Part shown: piece by piece, positions 50,956 through 58,961 of the stretch
Numbering within the stretch: position 1 is the first letter of the stretch
How the letters are laid out: each line of letters begins with the position of its first letter
Position numbers and translations under genes: made by a program
Source of the DNA: Streptomyces violaceoruber
GTDB taxonomy: Bacteria; Actinomycetota; Actinomycetes; Streptomycetales; Streptomycetaceae
NCBI RefSeq assembly: GCF_033406955.1
Contig: NZ_CP137734.1
Coordinates: 7,874,001 to 7,938,000, forward strand
Direction of reading: 5' to 3'
DNA length: 64,000 nt
The notes under the pieces: generated by a model
Databases searched by the model: none
The model's input: the letters and a program-made list of their open reading frames with translations, nothing else
Told to the model about the DNA's origin: nothing

Positions 50956-53523
50956 TCACCGGGGGTTCCCGGAGCGGGCGCGGCGGGTGGCGAGCAGCAG
51001 GGCGATGTCGTCGGGACGGTCCGCGGTGTGGCGGGCGGACACGACGATCCGGTCCGCGACGCCCGCGAGCGAACGGCTCCCGGGCCGCGCCGCGGGCGCC
51101 CCGGCCCTGGCCAGCGCCAGGCGCAGCGCGGTGATCCCCTCGTCGATGTCGGTGCCGGGCCGCTCCACGAGGCCGTCCGTGTACAGGGCGAGGACGGCGC
51201 CGGGCTCGATGGCGAACTCGGTCAGCGGATAGGGCGCGCCGGGGTCCACCCCGAGCACCACCCCGCCCGGCAGGTCGAGTGTCTCGGTGCGTCCGTCCGG
51301 GTGGCGCAGCAACGGCGGCGGGTGCCCCGCGCGGGCCGCGCAGGCCCGTCCGGTGGCCGGGTCGAGCCGGATGTAGCAGCAGCTGGCGAACAGGCCCGGG
51401 TCCAGGTCGGCCAGCAGGTGGTTGACGCCGCTCATCACCTCGTCGGGCGGCCGGTCGCCGAGGGCGAAGGCGCGTACGGCGCTGCGCAGTTGCCCCATGG
51501 TCGCCGCGGCCTGCACACCGTGGCCCTGCACGTCCCCGATGACCAGCGCCATGCCGTCGCCCGAGGCGACCACGTCGTACCAGTCCCCGCCCACGTCCAG
51601 GCCCTGGGTGCCGGGCAGATAGCGGCCCGCGGTCTCCAGCAGCGGGTGTGCGGGCAGCCGCCGGGGCAGCAGCACCTCCTGCAGTCCGCGGGCGAGCGCG
51701 GTCTCGGACTCGTAGCGCCGGGCCTTCTCCATGGCGTGCGCGATGAGCCCGGCGAGGGCGGTGAGCACCGTGCGCTCCTCGGTGCTGAAGCCCCGGGAAC
51801 GTTCGAAGCCGAGGATGCAGGAGCCGACCGGGCGACCGGAGGCGATCAGCGGCAGGAAGGCGCGGGCGCCCTCCGCGGCGTCCAGCGGGATGCCCGGATA
51901 CGCGGAGGCCAGCGCCCGCATCGAGTCGAAGAACAGCGGTCGGCCGCTGGTCAGCGTCTCCACCCCGGGCAGCCGGGCGTCCAGCGGCACCCCTTCGAAG
52001 GGCGCGAGGAAACCGGGCGGGAACCCCGTCTCCCACGCCAGGTGCAGATGGCGGTCCTGGAGCAGGTAGATGGCGAGCCGGCGGCCGCCGAACGCCGACA
52101 GCAGCTCCCGTACGACCACCTCGGACACCTGGCGGGCGGTGACCGCCTCGGTCAGGGCCACGGCCAGGACGATGGGGCGGTACTCCGGTGCCGTCGTGGT
52201 GACCGGCGGGGCCGGATCGCCGGCCTCGGGTCCTGGGGCGTCCTCGGGCGCGCCGTGCTCGGGCGTGAGACCGGCGGACGCGTCGGCCACCCGGTTGGCC
52301 GGGCGGAGCGTGAGGGTGAGGAAGTCCGGCCCCGGATACACGCTGACGGCGAGCCAGTCGCCCTCGTAGGGCCGGGGTGCCGCGCGGCGGCTCGCGTCGG
52401 GCGGCCGCCGGACGTGGAAGCGGACCGGGTCCGGGGAGAGCAGGGCACCGCGCAGATGGTCCTCGTAGGCGGCCTGGTCCAGCCAGGGCACGGCCTCCCA
52501 CAGGGAACGGCCGAGGAGCCTCGCCCGCGGGCTGCCCAGCAGCCGGACGGCACGGGGGTTGGCGTAGACGACGGTGCCCAGACGGTCCACGCAGAAGACC
52601 CCCTCCGGCAGCAGGTCGGCCGCGGCGTCGGCCACGGTGCCGGCGAAGGGGTCGCGCACGGCGCCGCGCACCGGCCCGCCGCCGGGCGGTGCGGGCCGCG
52701 GCCGCCACAGCTCCACCAGGCGCGGCGAACCCTCCGTCGTGCGCACGCACAGGGGCAGCCGGGGCGGCCGGCCCGCGGCCGTGTCCCGCAGCGCCGCGGC
52801 GATCCGGTGGCCGTCGTCCGGGGCCAGTACCCCGGTGAGCCTCCCGAGGGCCGCCGGGGTCCCGGCCGCACTCGACGGCAGGCCGAGCAGGACGCACAGG
52901 GGCTCGTCGAGGGTGACGGCGCCGGTGTCCGGGTCCCAGCCGAAACTTCCGGCGTGCTGCGGGTGCCGTCCCGAGGCGGGCGGCCGGACGCACAGCGGCT
53001 CGCCCTCCCAGGCGACCGGCGGGGCGTCACCGTCGGCGTCCAGCCGCTCCAGCGCCGCGCCCAGGTCCTGGGCCAGTTCGGCCACGAGGTCCGCGCCCTC
53101 CAGCATGTCGGCGGCGTCCGGGGCGGGCAGGCGCAGCACGGTCAGCACGCCGTAGGTACGGCTCGCCCCGGCGACGGGCACGTACAGGGACCCGAAGGGG
53201 AAGGGGAGACCGGCGGCGAACTGCGGGTAGCGGCGCATCGTCTCCGCGGCGTTGGGCAGCACCACGCGCACGCCCAGCCGGTAGGCGTCGGCGACCGGGA
53301 ACGGACTGTCGGCGTGCAGGCGCCACCAGGGACGGAAGAGCGGCCCGGGCAGTCCGGAGAGGACGGCCAGCCGCAGCAGGCCGGGCGTGGCAGAGCGCAG
53401 ATACACACCCCCCACCCGGCCGCCGGCCGCGCCGACCGCCCGGGTGGACGCGTCGACCAGCAGCGCCGTCAGCCGTCCCGGCGTCCGGGCGGTGTTCTCG
53501 GTGTTCTCGGCGCCCGTACTCAT
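50956..53523 (-). CDS. Soluble SpoIIE phosphatase with PAS and GAF domains
   Basis: An 855-residue cytosolic phosphatase. The N-terminal region (about 15-165) is GAF-like, a PAS domain follows with FCVDRLGTVVYANPRAVRLLG near 340, a second GAF is about 430-600, and the SpoIIE PP2C domain ends the protein (about 625-850; GGDWYDVV, VIGDVQGHG, DDIALLLA). Unlike its neighbour it has no membrane segment and no C-terminal ATPase. ATG 53523 follows GAGGTGGGG; the frame upstream to 53880 lies in the xylanase promoter region. The pair probably feeds the same partner-switching pathway. Confidence 0.88.
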   Translation of the reverse strand: MSTGAENTENTARTPGRLTALLVDASTRAVGAAGGRVGGVYLRSATPGLLRLAVLSGLPGPLFRPWWRLHADSPFPVADAYRLGVRVVLPNAAETMRRYPQFAAGLPFPFGSLYVPVAGASRTYGVLTVLRLPAPDAADMLEGADLVAELAQDLGAALERLDADGDAPPVAWEGEPLCVRPPASGRHPQHAGSFGWDPDTGAVTLDEPLCVLLGLPSSAAGTPAALGRLTGVLAPDDGHRIAAALRDTAAGRPPRLPLCVRTTEGSPRLVELWRPRPAPPGGGPVRGAVRDPFAGTVADAAADLLPEGVFCVDRLGTVVYANPRAVRLLGSPRARLLGRSLWEAVPWLDQAAYEDHLRGALLSPDPVRFHVRRPPDASRRAAPRPYEGDWLAVSVYPGPDFLTLTLRPANRVADASAGLTPEHGAPEDAPGPEAGDPAPPVTTTAPEYRPIVLAVALTEAVTARQVSEVVVRELLSAFGGRRLAIYLLQDRHLHLAWETGFPPGFLAPFEGVPLDARLPGVETLTSGRPLFFDSMRALASAYPGIPLDAAEGARAFLPLIASGRPVGSCILGFERSRGFSTEERTVLTALAGLIAHAMEKARRYESETALARGLQEVLLPRRLPAHPLLETAGRYLPGTQGLDVGGDWYDVVASGDGMALVIGDVQGHGVQAAATMGQLRSAVRAFALGDRPPDEVMSGVNHLLADLDPGLFASCCYIRLDPATGRACAARAGHPPPLLRHPDGRTETLDLPGGVVLGVDPGAPYPLTEFAIEPGAVLALYTDGLVERPGTDIDEGITALRLALARAGAPAARPGSRSLAGVADRIVVSARHTADRPDDIALLLATRRARSGNPR

Positions 53524-53640
53524 CGGCCCCACCTCGTCCGTGCGCCGCCGCGCGGGCGACACAGCAAGAATGCGCCCCGGCCCGGCGTCGCGCACGCGGT
53601 CGGACCGCACGGGTGAGCGTGACCCGGCGGTGACGGGGCG

Positions 53641-53667
53641 TTGACCCCGCGGACCGGAGCCCATAAT
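53641..53667 (+). promoter_or_regulatory. Promoter for the xylanase gene
   Basis: TTGACC (53641-53646), 15-bp spacer, CATAAT (53662-53667); predicted start near 53675. The spacer is short, but both boxes are good. Confidence 0.55.
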
Positions 53668-53679
53668 CTCCTCTCGACA

Positions 53680-53704
53680 TTCGGAAATCGATCCGAAACT
53701 TTCG
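53680..53704. promoter_or_regulatory. Operator elements downstream of the xylanase promoter
   Basis: TCGGA-N6-TCCGA (53681-53696) overlaps CGAAACTTTCG (53694-53704), a 5-1-5 palindrome. CGAAA/TTTCG boxes are known, from memory, near Streptomyces xylanase genes as repression sites. Confidence 0.6.
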
Positions 53705-53779
53705 ACCTCCCAGGGTGAAGTCCGGCGGCTTCCGCCCTTCCGAACGGCCTGCGCACACCGATTCAAGGAACGGGATGAC

Positions 53780-55132
53780 ATGAGCATGATTGTCAGACGC
53801 CTGTCGAGAGCGGCCACCGCCGGTCTCGTGGCCGCCGCCGCGCTGACGGCCGCGGCCCACTCCGCCGAAGCCGCCGACACGCTCGGGTCCGCGGCCGCCG
53901 GACAGGGCCGCTACTTCGGCACCGCCGTCGCGGCGAGCCACCTCGGCGAGAGCGACTACGCCGCCACGCTGGACCGGGAGTTCAGCTCGGTGACGCCCGA
54001 GAACGAGATGAAGTGGGACGCCACCGAGCCCAGCCGCGGCAGCTTCACCTTCACCTCCGCCGACCGGATCGTCGACCACGCGCAGAGCCAGGGCATGGAC
54101 GTGCGCGGCCACACCCTGGTCTGGCACTCCCAACTGCCTTCCTGGGTGAGCCCGCTGGGCGCCCAGGACCTGCGCACCGCGATGAACGCCCACATCAACG
54201 GCCTGATGGGCCACTACAAGGGGGAGATCCACAGCTGGGACGTCGTCAACGAGGCGTTCCAGGACGGCGGCAGCGGCGCCCGGCGCAGCTCGCCCTTCCA
54301 GGACAAGCTGGGCGACGGCTTCATCGAGGAGGCGTTCCGCACCGCCCGCGCCGCCGACCCGGCCGCCAAGCTCTGCTACAACGACTACAACACCGACGGT
54401 GTCAACGCGAAGAGCAACGCCGTCTACGACATGGTCAAGGACTTCAAGTCCCGAGGCGTGCCCATCGACTGCGTCGGCTTCCAGTCCCACTTCAACAGCA
54501 ACTCGCCCGTCCCGTCCGACTACCGGCACAACCTCCAGCGCTTCGCCGACCTCGGCGTGGACGTGCAGATCACCGAGCTGGACATCGAGGGCTCCGGCTC
54601 CGCCCAGGCCGCCGACTACACCAAGGTGGTCGAGGCCTGCCTCGCGGTGAGCCGCTGCACCGGCATGACCGTGTGGGGCGTCACCGACAAGTACTCGTGG
54701 CGCAGCGGCGGCACCCCGCTGCTGTTCGACGGCGACTACAACGAGAAGCCGGCCTACGGCGCCGTCCTGTCCGCCCTCGGCGGCTCGGGCGGTCCGGGCG
54801 ATCCGGGAGACCCCGGCGACCCGGGTGACGGCGCGAGCTGCACGGCCACGTACACCAGGACCGCGGACTGGAGCAGCGGCTACAACGGCCAGGTCACCAT
54901 CACCGCGGGCGCCGAGCCGATCAGCTCCTGGACCGCGACGGTCACGCTGCCGGCCCAGCAGTCCGTCTCCTCGCTCTGGAACGGCACGCCCACCTGGAGC
55001 GGCAACGTGATGACGGTGCGGCCGAGCTGGAACGGCCCCCTGGCGGCCGGCGCGTCGACCAGCTTCGGGTTCACCGCGGCGAAGAACGGCAGCGACGCCG
55101 CGCCCACGGTCGGCACCTGCACGGCTTCCTGA
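53780..55132 (+). CDS. Secreted GH10 endo-1,4-beta-xylanase with C-terminal CBM2
   Basis: A 450-residue extracellular xylanase. The signal peptide (1-32) has a basic start and an Ala-rich core, ending AEAAD. The GH10 barrel (about 35-335) carries the acid/base Glu158 in WDVVNEAF and the nucleophile Glu266 in ITELDI; FGTAVAASHL and ENEMKWD are further family blocks. A Gly-Pro-Asp linker repeat (PGDPGDPGD) leads to a CBM2 (about 354-450) bounded by Cys residues and containing exposed Trp, for cellulose or xylan binding. ATG 53780 follows GGAACGGGA. Repressor sites lie 76-100 bp upstream; a long imperfect hairpin at 55156-55231 follows. Confidence 0.93.
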   Translation: MSMIVRRLSRAATAGLVAAAALTAAAHSAEAADTLGSAAAGQGRYFGTAVAASHLGESDYAATLDREFSSVTPENEMKWDATEPSRGSFTFTSADRIVDHAQSQGMDVRGHTLVWHSQLPSWVSPLGAQDLRTAMNAHINGLMGHYKGEIHSWDVVNEAFQDGGSGARRSSPFQDKLGDGFIEEAFRTARAADPAAKLCYNDYNTDGVNAKSNAVYDMVKDFKSRGVPIDCVGFQSHFNSNSPVPSDYRHNLQRFADLGVDVQITELDIEGSGSAQAADYTKVVEACLAVSRCTGMTVWGVTDKYSWRSGGTPLLFDGDYNEKPAYGAVLSALGGSGGPGDPGDPGDPGDGASCTATYTRTADWSSGYNGQVTITAGAEPISSWTATVTLPAQQSVSSLWNGTPTWSGNVMTVRPSWNGPLAAGASTSFGFTAAKNGSDAAPTVGTCTAS

Positions 55133-55155
55133 CCCGGGCGCCCGCCCGACCTCGC

Positions 55156-55231
55156 GCCCCACCTTCCGCCGGGCATGGGCGCGGTCGGCCGGATCCGCGC
55201 AAAAAACGGCGCGTCCGGCGGAAGTTGGGGC
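55156..55231 (+). terminator. Imperfect long hairpin after the xylanase gene
   Basis: Arms 55156-55174 and 55213-55231 pair over 19 bp with one mismatch and one wobble; a run of six A follows the loop side at 55201-55206. Confidence 0.55.
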
Positions 55232-55323
55232 AAACGGAGCGTGGGCAGCGTCCCGGTGCGTATCGTGAGAGCCGGGGCCCCCGCTCCCGCCACTCGGCCC
55301 CGGACCGGACGGTGAGGCTCGGT

Positions 55324-55752
55324 ATGACTCCGGCGCACGGACCCGACACCGCGGACACCTCCGTCGTGTCCGCGGTGGTGGAGTTCCGGGGCGGATCGGC
55401 GATGATCCCCGCCTCCAGGGACGTCGTGCACGGTTTCGTCACGCGCCTGTCCGAGCGGGGCCTGGACCTGACGGACGCCTTCCTGGACGCCGCCCGTCTG
55501 GTCGCGAGCGAGCTGGTGACGAACGCGCTGCGGCACGCCCCCGGCCCCTGCCGGCTGGAGCTGACCCTGGTGGACGACCGGGTGGAGATCGCGGTGTCGG
55601 ACACGGCGGAGGCCTTCCCCACCTTCCTGCCCCGTGACCCCGTGCGGGTCGGCCGGCACGGGCTGGAGATAGTGACGCGGCTGTGCGGCGAGGTCATCAC
55701 CAAGCCGCACGCGACCGGGAAGACGGTGTACGCGCGCCTGCCGCTGGTCTGA
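55324..55752 (+). CDS. RsbW-like ATP-binding protein, possible anti-sigma factor
   Basis: A 142-residue GHKL ATPase domain protein: N box LVASELVTNALRHAPG (about 61-76), G1 region VSDTAEAFP, G2 GRHGLEIVTRLCGEV. DTA replaces the usual D-x-G in G1, so ATP binding should be tested. ATG 55324 follows GTGAGG. It is convergent, 8 bp from the STAS gene, an arrangement that suggests functional coupling although the genes are on opposite strands. Confidence 0.85.
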   Translation: MTPAHGPDTADTSVVSAVVEFRGGSAMIPASRDVVHGFVTRLSERGLDLTDAFLDAARLVASELVTNALRHAPGPCRLELTLVDDRVEIAVSDTAEAFPTFLPRDPVRVGRHGLEIVTRLCGEVITKPHATGKTVYARLPLV

Positions 55753-55760
55753 CCCCCGCC

Positions 55761-56126
55761 TCAGGCGGTCAGGGCCTGTTCCACACTCGGGTAGCAGGGG
55801 ATGAGCGCGTCGACGCCCACCAGCCGCAGTACGCGTTCGACGGCGTCGCGCGGTGCGGCCAGCCGGAAGAAGACGCCGCGGGACTCGGCGGCCCGGTGCG
55901 CGGAGATGAGGACGTTGATGCCGCTGGAGTCCAGGAAACCCACCTCGCCGAAGTCCACCACCGTGCCCGGCGCGGACTCCACCGACGACAGCAGGACGTC
56001 GCGCAGATGGCCGCTGCCGTCGAGATCGACCTCTCCGGCGAGGATCACGAGGCAGACGCCGTCACCCGTGGTGGTACGGGTGATCAGCAGCCGCTCCGGT
56101 ACCGCCGCTCCCTCGATCTCCGCCAC
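55761..56126 (-). CDS. STAS-domain anti-sigma factor antagonist
   Basis: A 121-residue SpoIIAA/RsbV-like protein. Core: LVILAGEVDLDGSGHLRDVLL, then VVDFGEVGFLDSSGINVLI, where the first Ser of DSSGI is the conserved phosphorylation site. It would bind an anti-sigma kinase when unphosphorylated; the SpoIIE phosphatases at 48-53 kb are possible activators. GTG 56126 follows GAGGG. The residues RLLITRTTTGDGV before the core form the usual first strand. Confidence 0.87.
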   Translation of the reverse strand: MAEIEGAAVPERLLITRTTTGDGVCLVILAGEVDLDGSGHLRDVLLSSVESAPGTVVDFGEVGFLDSSGINVLISAHRAAESRGVFFRLAAPRDAVERVLRLVGVDALIPCYPSVEQALTA

Positions 56127-56303
56127 ACTGCCCTCACTTCTCGCGTGCGCCGCATGTGCCCGGCCGTCGTCGGGTGGCTCGATGTTAAGGCCCTTCGCGG
56201 CCCGCGTGGGCCCACTCGTGCGGACCGGAACGCAGCGGCCGGACCCGGCCCCGCCGGGCTCGGCGCGCGCGACGGCGTTCCTCTGACTACGGTCGGAGGT
56301 GTG

Positions 56304-56582
56304 GTGGCACACACATTCGAGGAGCTCGTGCACAAACGCCGCGCGGCAGACCTGGCACAGCACCGGGTCGAGGAGTTGCGCGACTCGTACGGGCCGCCCA
56401 CACAGCATCGGTGGACCCCGAGGCAGTCGGAGACGTACGAGACCGCCGTACGGGCCTGGCGCGACCTGGACCGGGACGCGCGGACCGCGATGGCGGAGTA
56501 CGTCAAGGAGGGAGGCCAGTCCCGGCACAAGATCGAGGCGAAGCTCCGCAAGGCCGTCCAGGACGACGACCGCAACATCTGA
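56304..56582 (+). CDS. Hypothetical helical protein, 92 residues
   Basis: A charged, helical protein: FEELVHKRRAADLAQHRVEELR, then WTPRQSETYETAVRAWRDLDRDARTAMAEYVKE. No family function known to me; its regular helices suggest a small bundle. GTG 56304 gives a better distance to GGAGG than GTG 56301. Divergent from the STAS gene, so promoters lie in the 177 bp between. Confidence 0.65.
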   Translation: MAHTFEELVHKRRAADLAQHRVEELRDSYGPPTQHRWTPRQSETYETAVRAWRDLDRDARTAMAEYVKEGGQSRHKIEAKLRKAVQDDDRNI

Positions 56583-56692
56583 CCGGCCGGGCCCGGCCCC
56601 GGGCCCGGGCGCGCACCGTCCGCGCCGGGTCACCGGGGCGGGCTCGGACTATTTCGCTCTGGTCCCGGGCCGTGTCCCGGGCCTCGCCGTCG

Positions 56693-58276
56693 TCAGCGCG
56701 GGTCCGCCGTGACCTCGCCGACGAGGTCACGTACGGCGCCCAGGGCCGCCGCGCGGTCCTCGGGGACCAGGCCGACGCGGGTGCGCCGGTCGAGCAGGTC
56801 GGCCTCGTCGAGGGCGCCCTCGTGGCGCAGGGCCCACACCAGTTCCGCGCCGGTGACGGGGTGGCCGGGCAGTACGCGTTCGGCGAGGCAGGGCTCCCGG
56901 GAGGCGAGGGCCTGGACCGCAGGGGCCTCGGTGCCGTAGCGCCGCACCAGGCGGCGCGGTGCCCGGACCCCGGCCAGGGTGTGCGGGGCGGCGGCGCCGA
57001 CCAGGGGCAGCGCGGCGGTGGGGGACGGTCCCGCGGCGAGGCCCCGGGCGGCGACGGCGGCGTCCACGGCGTCCTCGGCCATCCGCCGGTACGTGGTGAG
57101 CTTGCCGCCGACCACGGTGATCACACCCTCGGACGAGGTCAGCACGGCGTGCCGGCGCGAGACGTCCGCCGTACGGGGCGCGGCGCCGGGCCGGTCCGAC
57201 GGGGCGGTGTCGAGCAGGGGGCGCAGGCCCGCGAAGGCGCCCACCACGTCCTCGCGGTGCACCGGCACGTCGAGCACCGAACCGAGCACGTCGAGCAGGA
57301 AGCCGACGTCGGTCTCCGGGACCTCCGGCACGTCCGGGACGTCCCCGTCCACCGGCTCGTCGGTGAGGCCGACGTAGACGCGGCCGTCGTCCTGGGGCAG
57401 GACGAGGACGAAGCGGTTGGTCTCGCCGGGGATCGGCACGTGCAGGCCGGCCGGGAGGGGGCCGAGGCGGTCGGAGCGCAGGACGAGATGCGTGCCGCGG
57501 GAGGGACGGATCCGGATGCCGTCCACGAGGTCTCCGGCCCACACCCCGGAGGCGTTGACCACCGCGCGGGCCCGGATCACGCCCTCCTCGCCGGTCGTCT
57601 CGTCGCGGACCCGGGCGCCCGACCCGGTCAGCTCCAGTGCCCTGACCCGGGTAAGGATCCGCGCGCCGCGGGCCGCCGCGGTCCGGGCGAGCGCGGTCAC
57701 CAGCCGGGCGTCGTCGGCGAGCCTGCCGTCCCAGGAGAGCAGCCCGCCGCGCAGCCGGTCGGAGCGCAGCGCCGGTGCGAGGTGACGGGTCTCCACCGCG
57801 GACAGCCGGCGCGGCGCGGGCAGGGTGGCCCGTGCGGTGCGCGCCGCGAGACGCAGGGTGTCCCCGGCCCGGAACCCGGCCCACGCCAGCGCGCCCTGGC
57901 CGCGGGAGACCAGCGGGGTGAGCGGCAGCACGAACGGCTGGGCGCGCACCAGGTGGGGTGCCGTGCGCTCCATCAGCACCCCGCGTTCCACCGCGCTCTC
58001 GTGCGCGACGTCGAGCTGGCCGGAGGCGAGGTAGCGCAGTCCGCCGTGGATGAGCTTGGAGCTCCAGCGGGAGGTGCCGAAGGCCAGGTCGTGGGCGTCC
58101 ACGGCGACGACGCCCAGTCCCCGGGCGGCGGCGTCCAGCGCGGCACCGGCACCGGTCGCGCCGAGACCGACGACCAGGACGTCCACCACGGGGCCGCCGA
58201 CGGTGTCGGCCACCTCGCGCGAGCGCCGCGCGGCGGACAGGGAGGCCCCGGTGGCGGGGCGGCTGGTGGGGCTCAT
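56693..58276 (-). CDS. glpD: FAD-dependent glycerol-3-phosphate dehydrogenase
   Basis: A 527-residue membrane-associated flavoenzyme oxidising glycerol 3-phosphate to dihydroxyacetone phosphate. FAD motif VVGLGATGAGAALDAAARGL (about 36-55), then FGTSRWSSKLIHGGLRYL (substrate region), VNASGVWAGDL and GGKLTTYRRMAEDAVD (FAD/substrate signature) are complete. The start ATG overlaps the stop of the upstream TetR gene (ATGA), so both are translated together. With the divergent alkyl-DHAP-synthase-like oxidase it suggests a lipid-precursor module. Confidence 0.92.
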   Translation of the reverse strand: MSPTSRPATGASLSAARRSREVADTVGGPVVDVLVVGLGATGAGAALDAAARGLGVVAVDAHDLAFGTSRWSSKLIHGGLRYLASGQLDVAHESAVERGVLMERTAPHLVRAQPFVLPLTPLVSRGQGALAWAGFRAGDTLRLAARTARATLPAPRRLSAVETRHLAPALRSDRLRGGLLSWDGRLADDARLVTALARTAAARGARILTRVRALELTGSGARVRDETTGEEGVIRARAVVNASGVWAGDLVDGIRIRPSRGTHLVLRSDRLGPLPAGLHVPIPGETNRFVLVLPQDDGRVYVGLTDEPVDGDVPDVPEVPETDVGFLLDVLGSVLDVPVHREDVVGAFAGLRPLLDTAPSDRPGAAPRTADVSRRHAVLTSSEGVITVVGGKLTTYRRMAEDAVDAAVAARGLAAGPSPTAALPLVGAAAPHTLAGVRAPRRLVRRYGTEAPAVQALASREPCLAERVLPGHPVTGAELVWALRHEGALDEADLLDRRTRVGLVPEDRAAALGAVRDLVGEVTADPR

Positions 58277-58890
58277 GGTGCGAGGGTCCTCTCCAGGATG
58301 GTGCGCAGCTCCGCGAGGAGGGCGGCGGGGGTCAGCTCGGCGTCGTCCTCGTCGGCCATGGTCCGCAGCGACAGGGCGAAGGACTGCACCACCAGCAGCA
58401 CCGACCGCGCCTGCCGCCCGGTGTGCGTCCGGCGGACCGAACCGTCGGCGTGGCCCTCCTCCAGCGAGTCGGCAAGCAGTTCCAGCAGGGCCTCCTGGCT
58501 CGCCCCGCGCCGGTCGAGGACGTAGGGCAGGAGCAGCTCCGGATCGACGTCGACGATCTTGCGGAAGAGAGGGTGGGCGCGGAACGCCGCCACCCCCGCC
58601 ACCAGGCCCTCGACCATCCGCGAGCGGGCGTCGGTGTCCTGCCCGGGTTCCGTAACGGCGCCGGTGGCCACCGCGATCCACTCGCGGGTCATCAGGTCGC
58701 CGACCAGGGACCGCACGTCCGGCCAGCGCCGGTACAGCGTCATCCGGGAGACGCCGGCGCGGCGGGCGACGTCGGTCATCGTCGTGCGCCGCACCCCGAC
58801 GGCCAGCACGCAGTCGCGCACGGCGTCCAGCACCGTGTCGCTGTCGGAGGGGGTCTGCCTGGTCGGATGGTTGTGACGGTTGGGCGTCAT
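58273..58890 (-). CDS. TetR-family transcriptional regulator
   Basis: A 205-residue repressor. The N-terminal helix-turn-helix (about 25-65) has MTDVARRAGVSRMTLYRRWPD; the C-terminal ligand domain is variable. ATG 58890 is immediately preceded by two GTTACAC motifs on its strand, so the protein may bind across its own start region. Translationally coupled to glpD. Likely controls glpD and the divergent oxidase gene; the ligand may be a glycerophospholipid intermediate (inference). Confidence 0.9.
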   Translation of the reverse strand: MTPNRHNHPTRQTPSDSDTVLDAVRDCVLAVGVRRTTMTDVARRAGVSRMTLYRRWPDVRSLVGDLMTREWIAVATGAVTEPGQDTDARSRMVEGLVAGVAAFRAHPLFRKIVDVDPELLLPYVLDRRGASQEALLELLADSLEEGHADGSVRRTHTGRQARSVLLVVQSFALSLRTMADEDDAELTPAALLAELRTILERTLAP

Positions 58891-58905
58891 GTGTAACAGT
58901 GTAAC
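58891..58905. promoter_or_regulatory. GTGTAAC direct repeat / imperfect palindrome between TetR and oxidase genes
   Basis: GTGTAAC-A-GTGTAAC; the inner GTAACA-G-TGTAAC is a 6-1-6 near palindrome (one mismatch), the usual size of half of a TetR operator, adjacent to the TetR start codon. Confidence 0.55.
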
Positions 58906-58961
58906 GCCCAGCGGGGCGGTGCGGACGGCATCCCTCGAAGCGACCGTGAGGACGACAGGCA

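Noticed and set aside
53524..53880. N-terminal extension of the second SpoIIE phosphatase to 53880
   Set aside because: It would run antisense through the xylanase promoter and signal peptide; the ATG at 53523 has a ribosome binding site.
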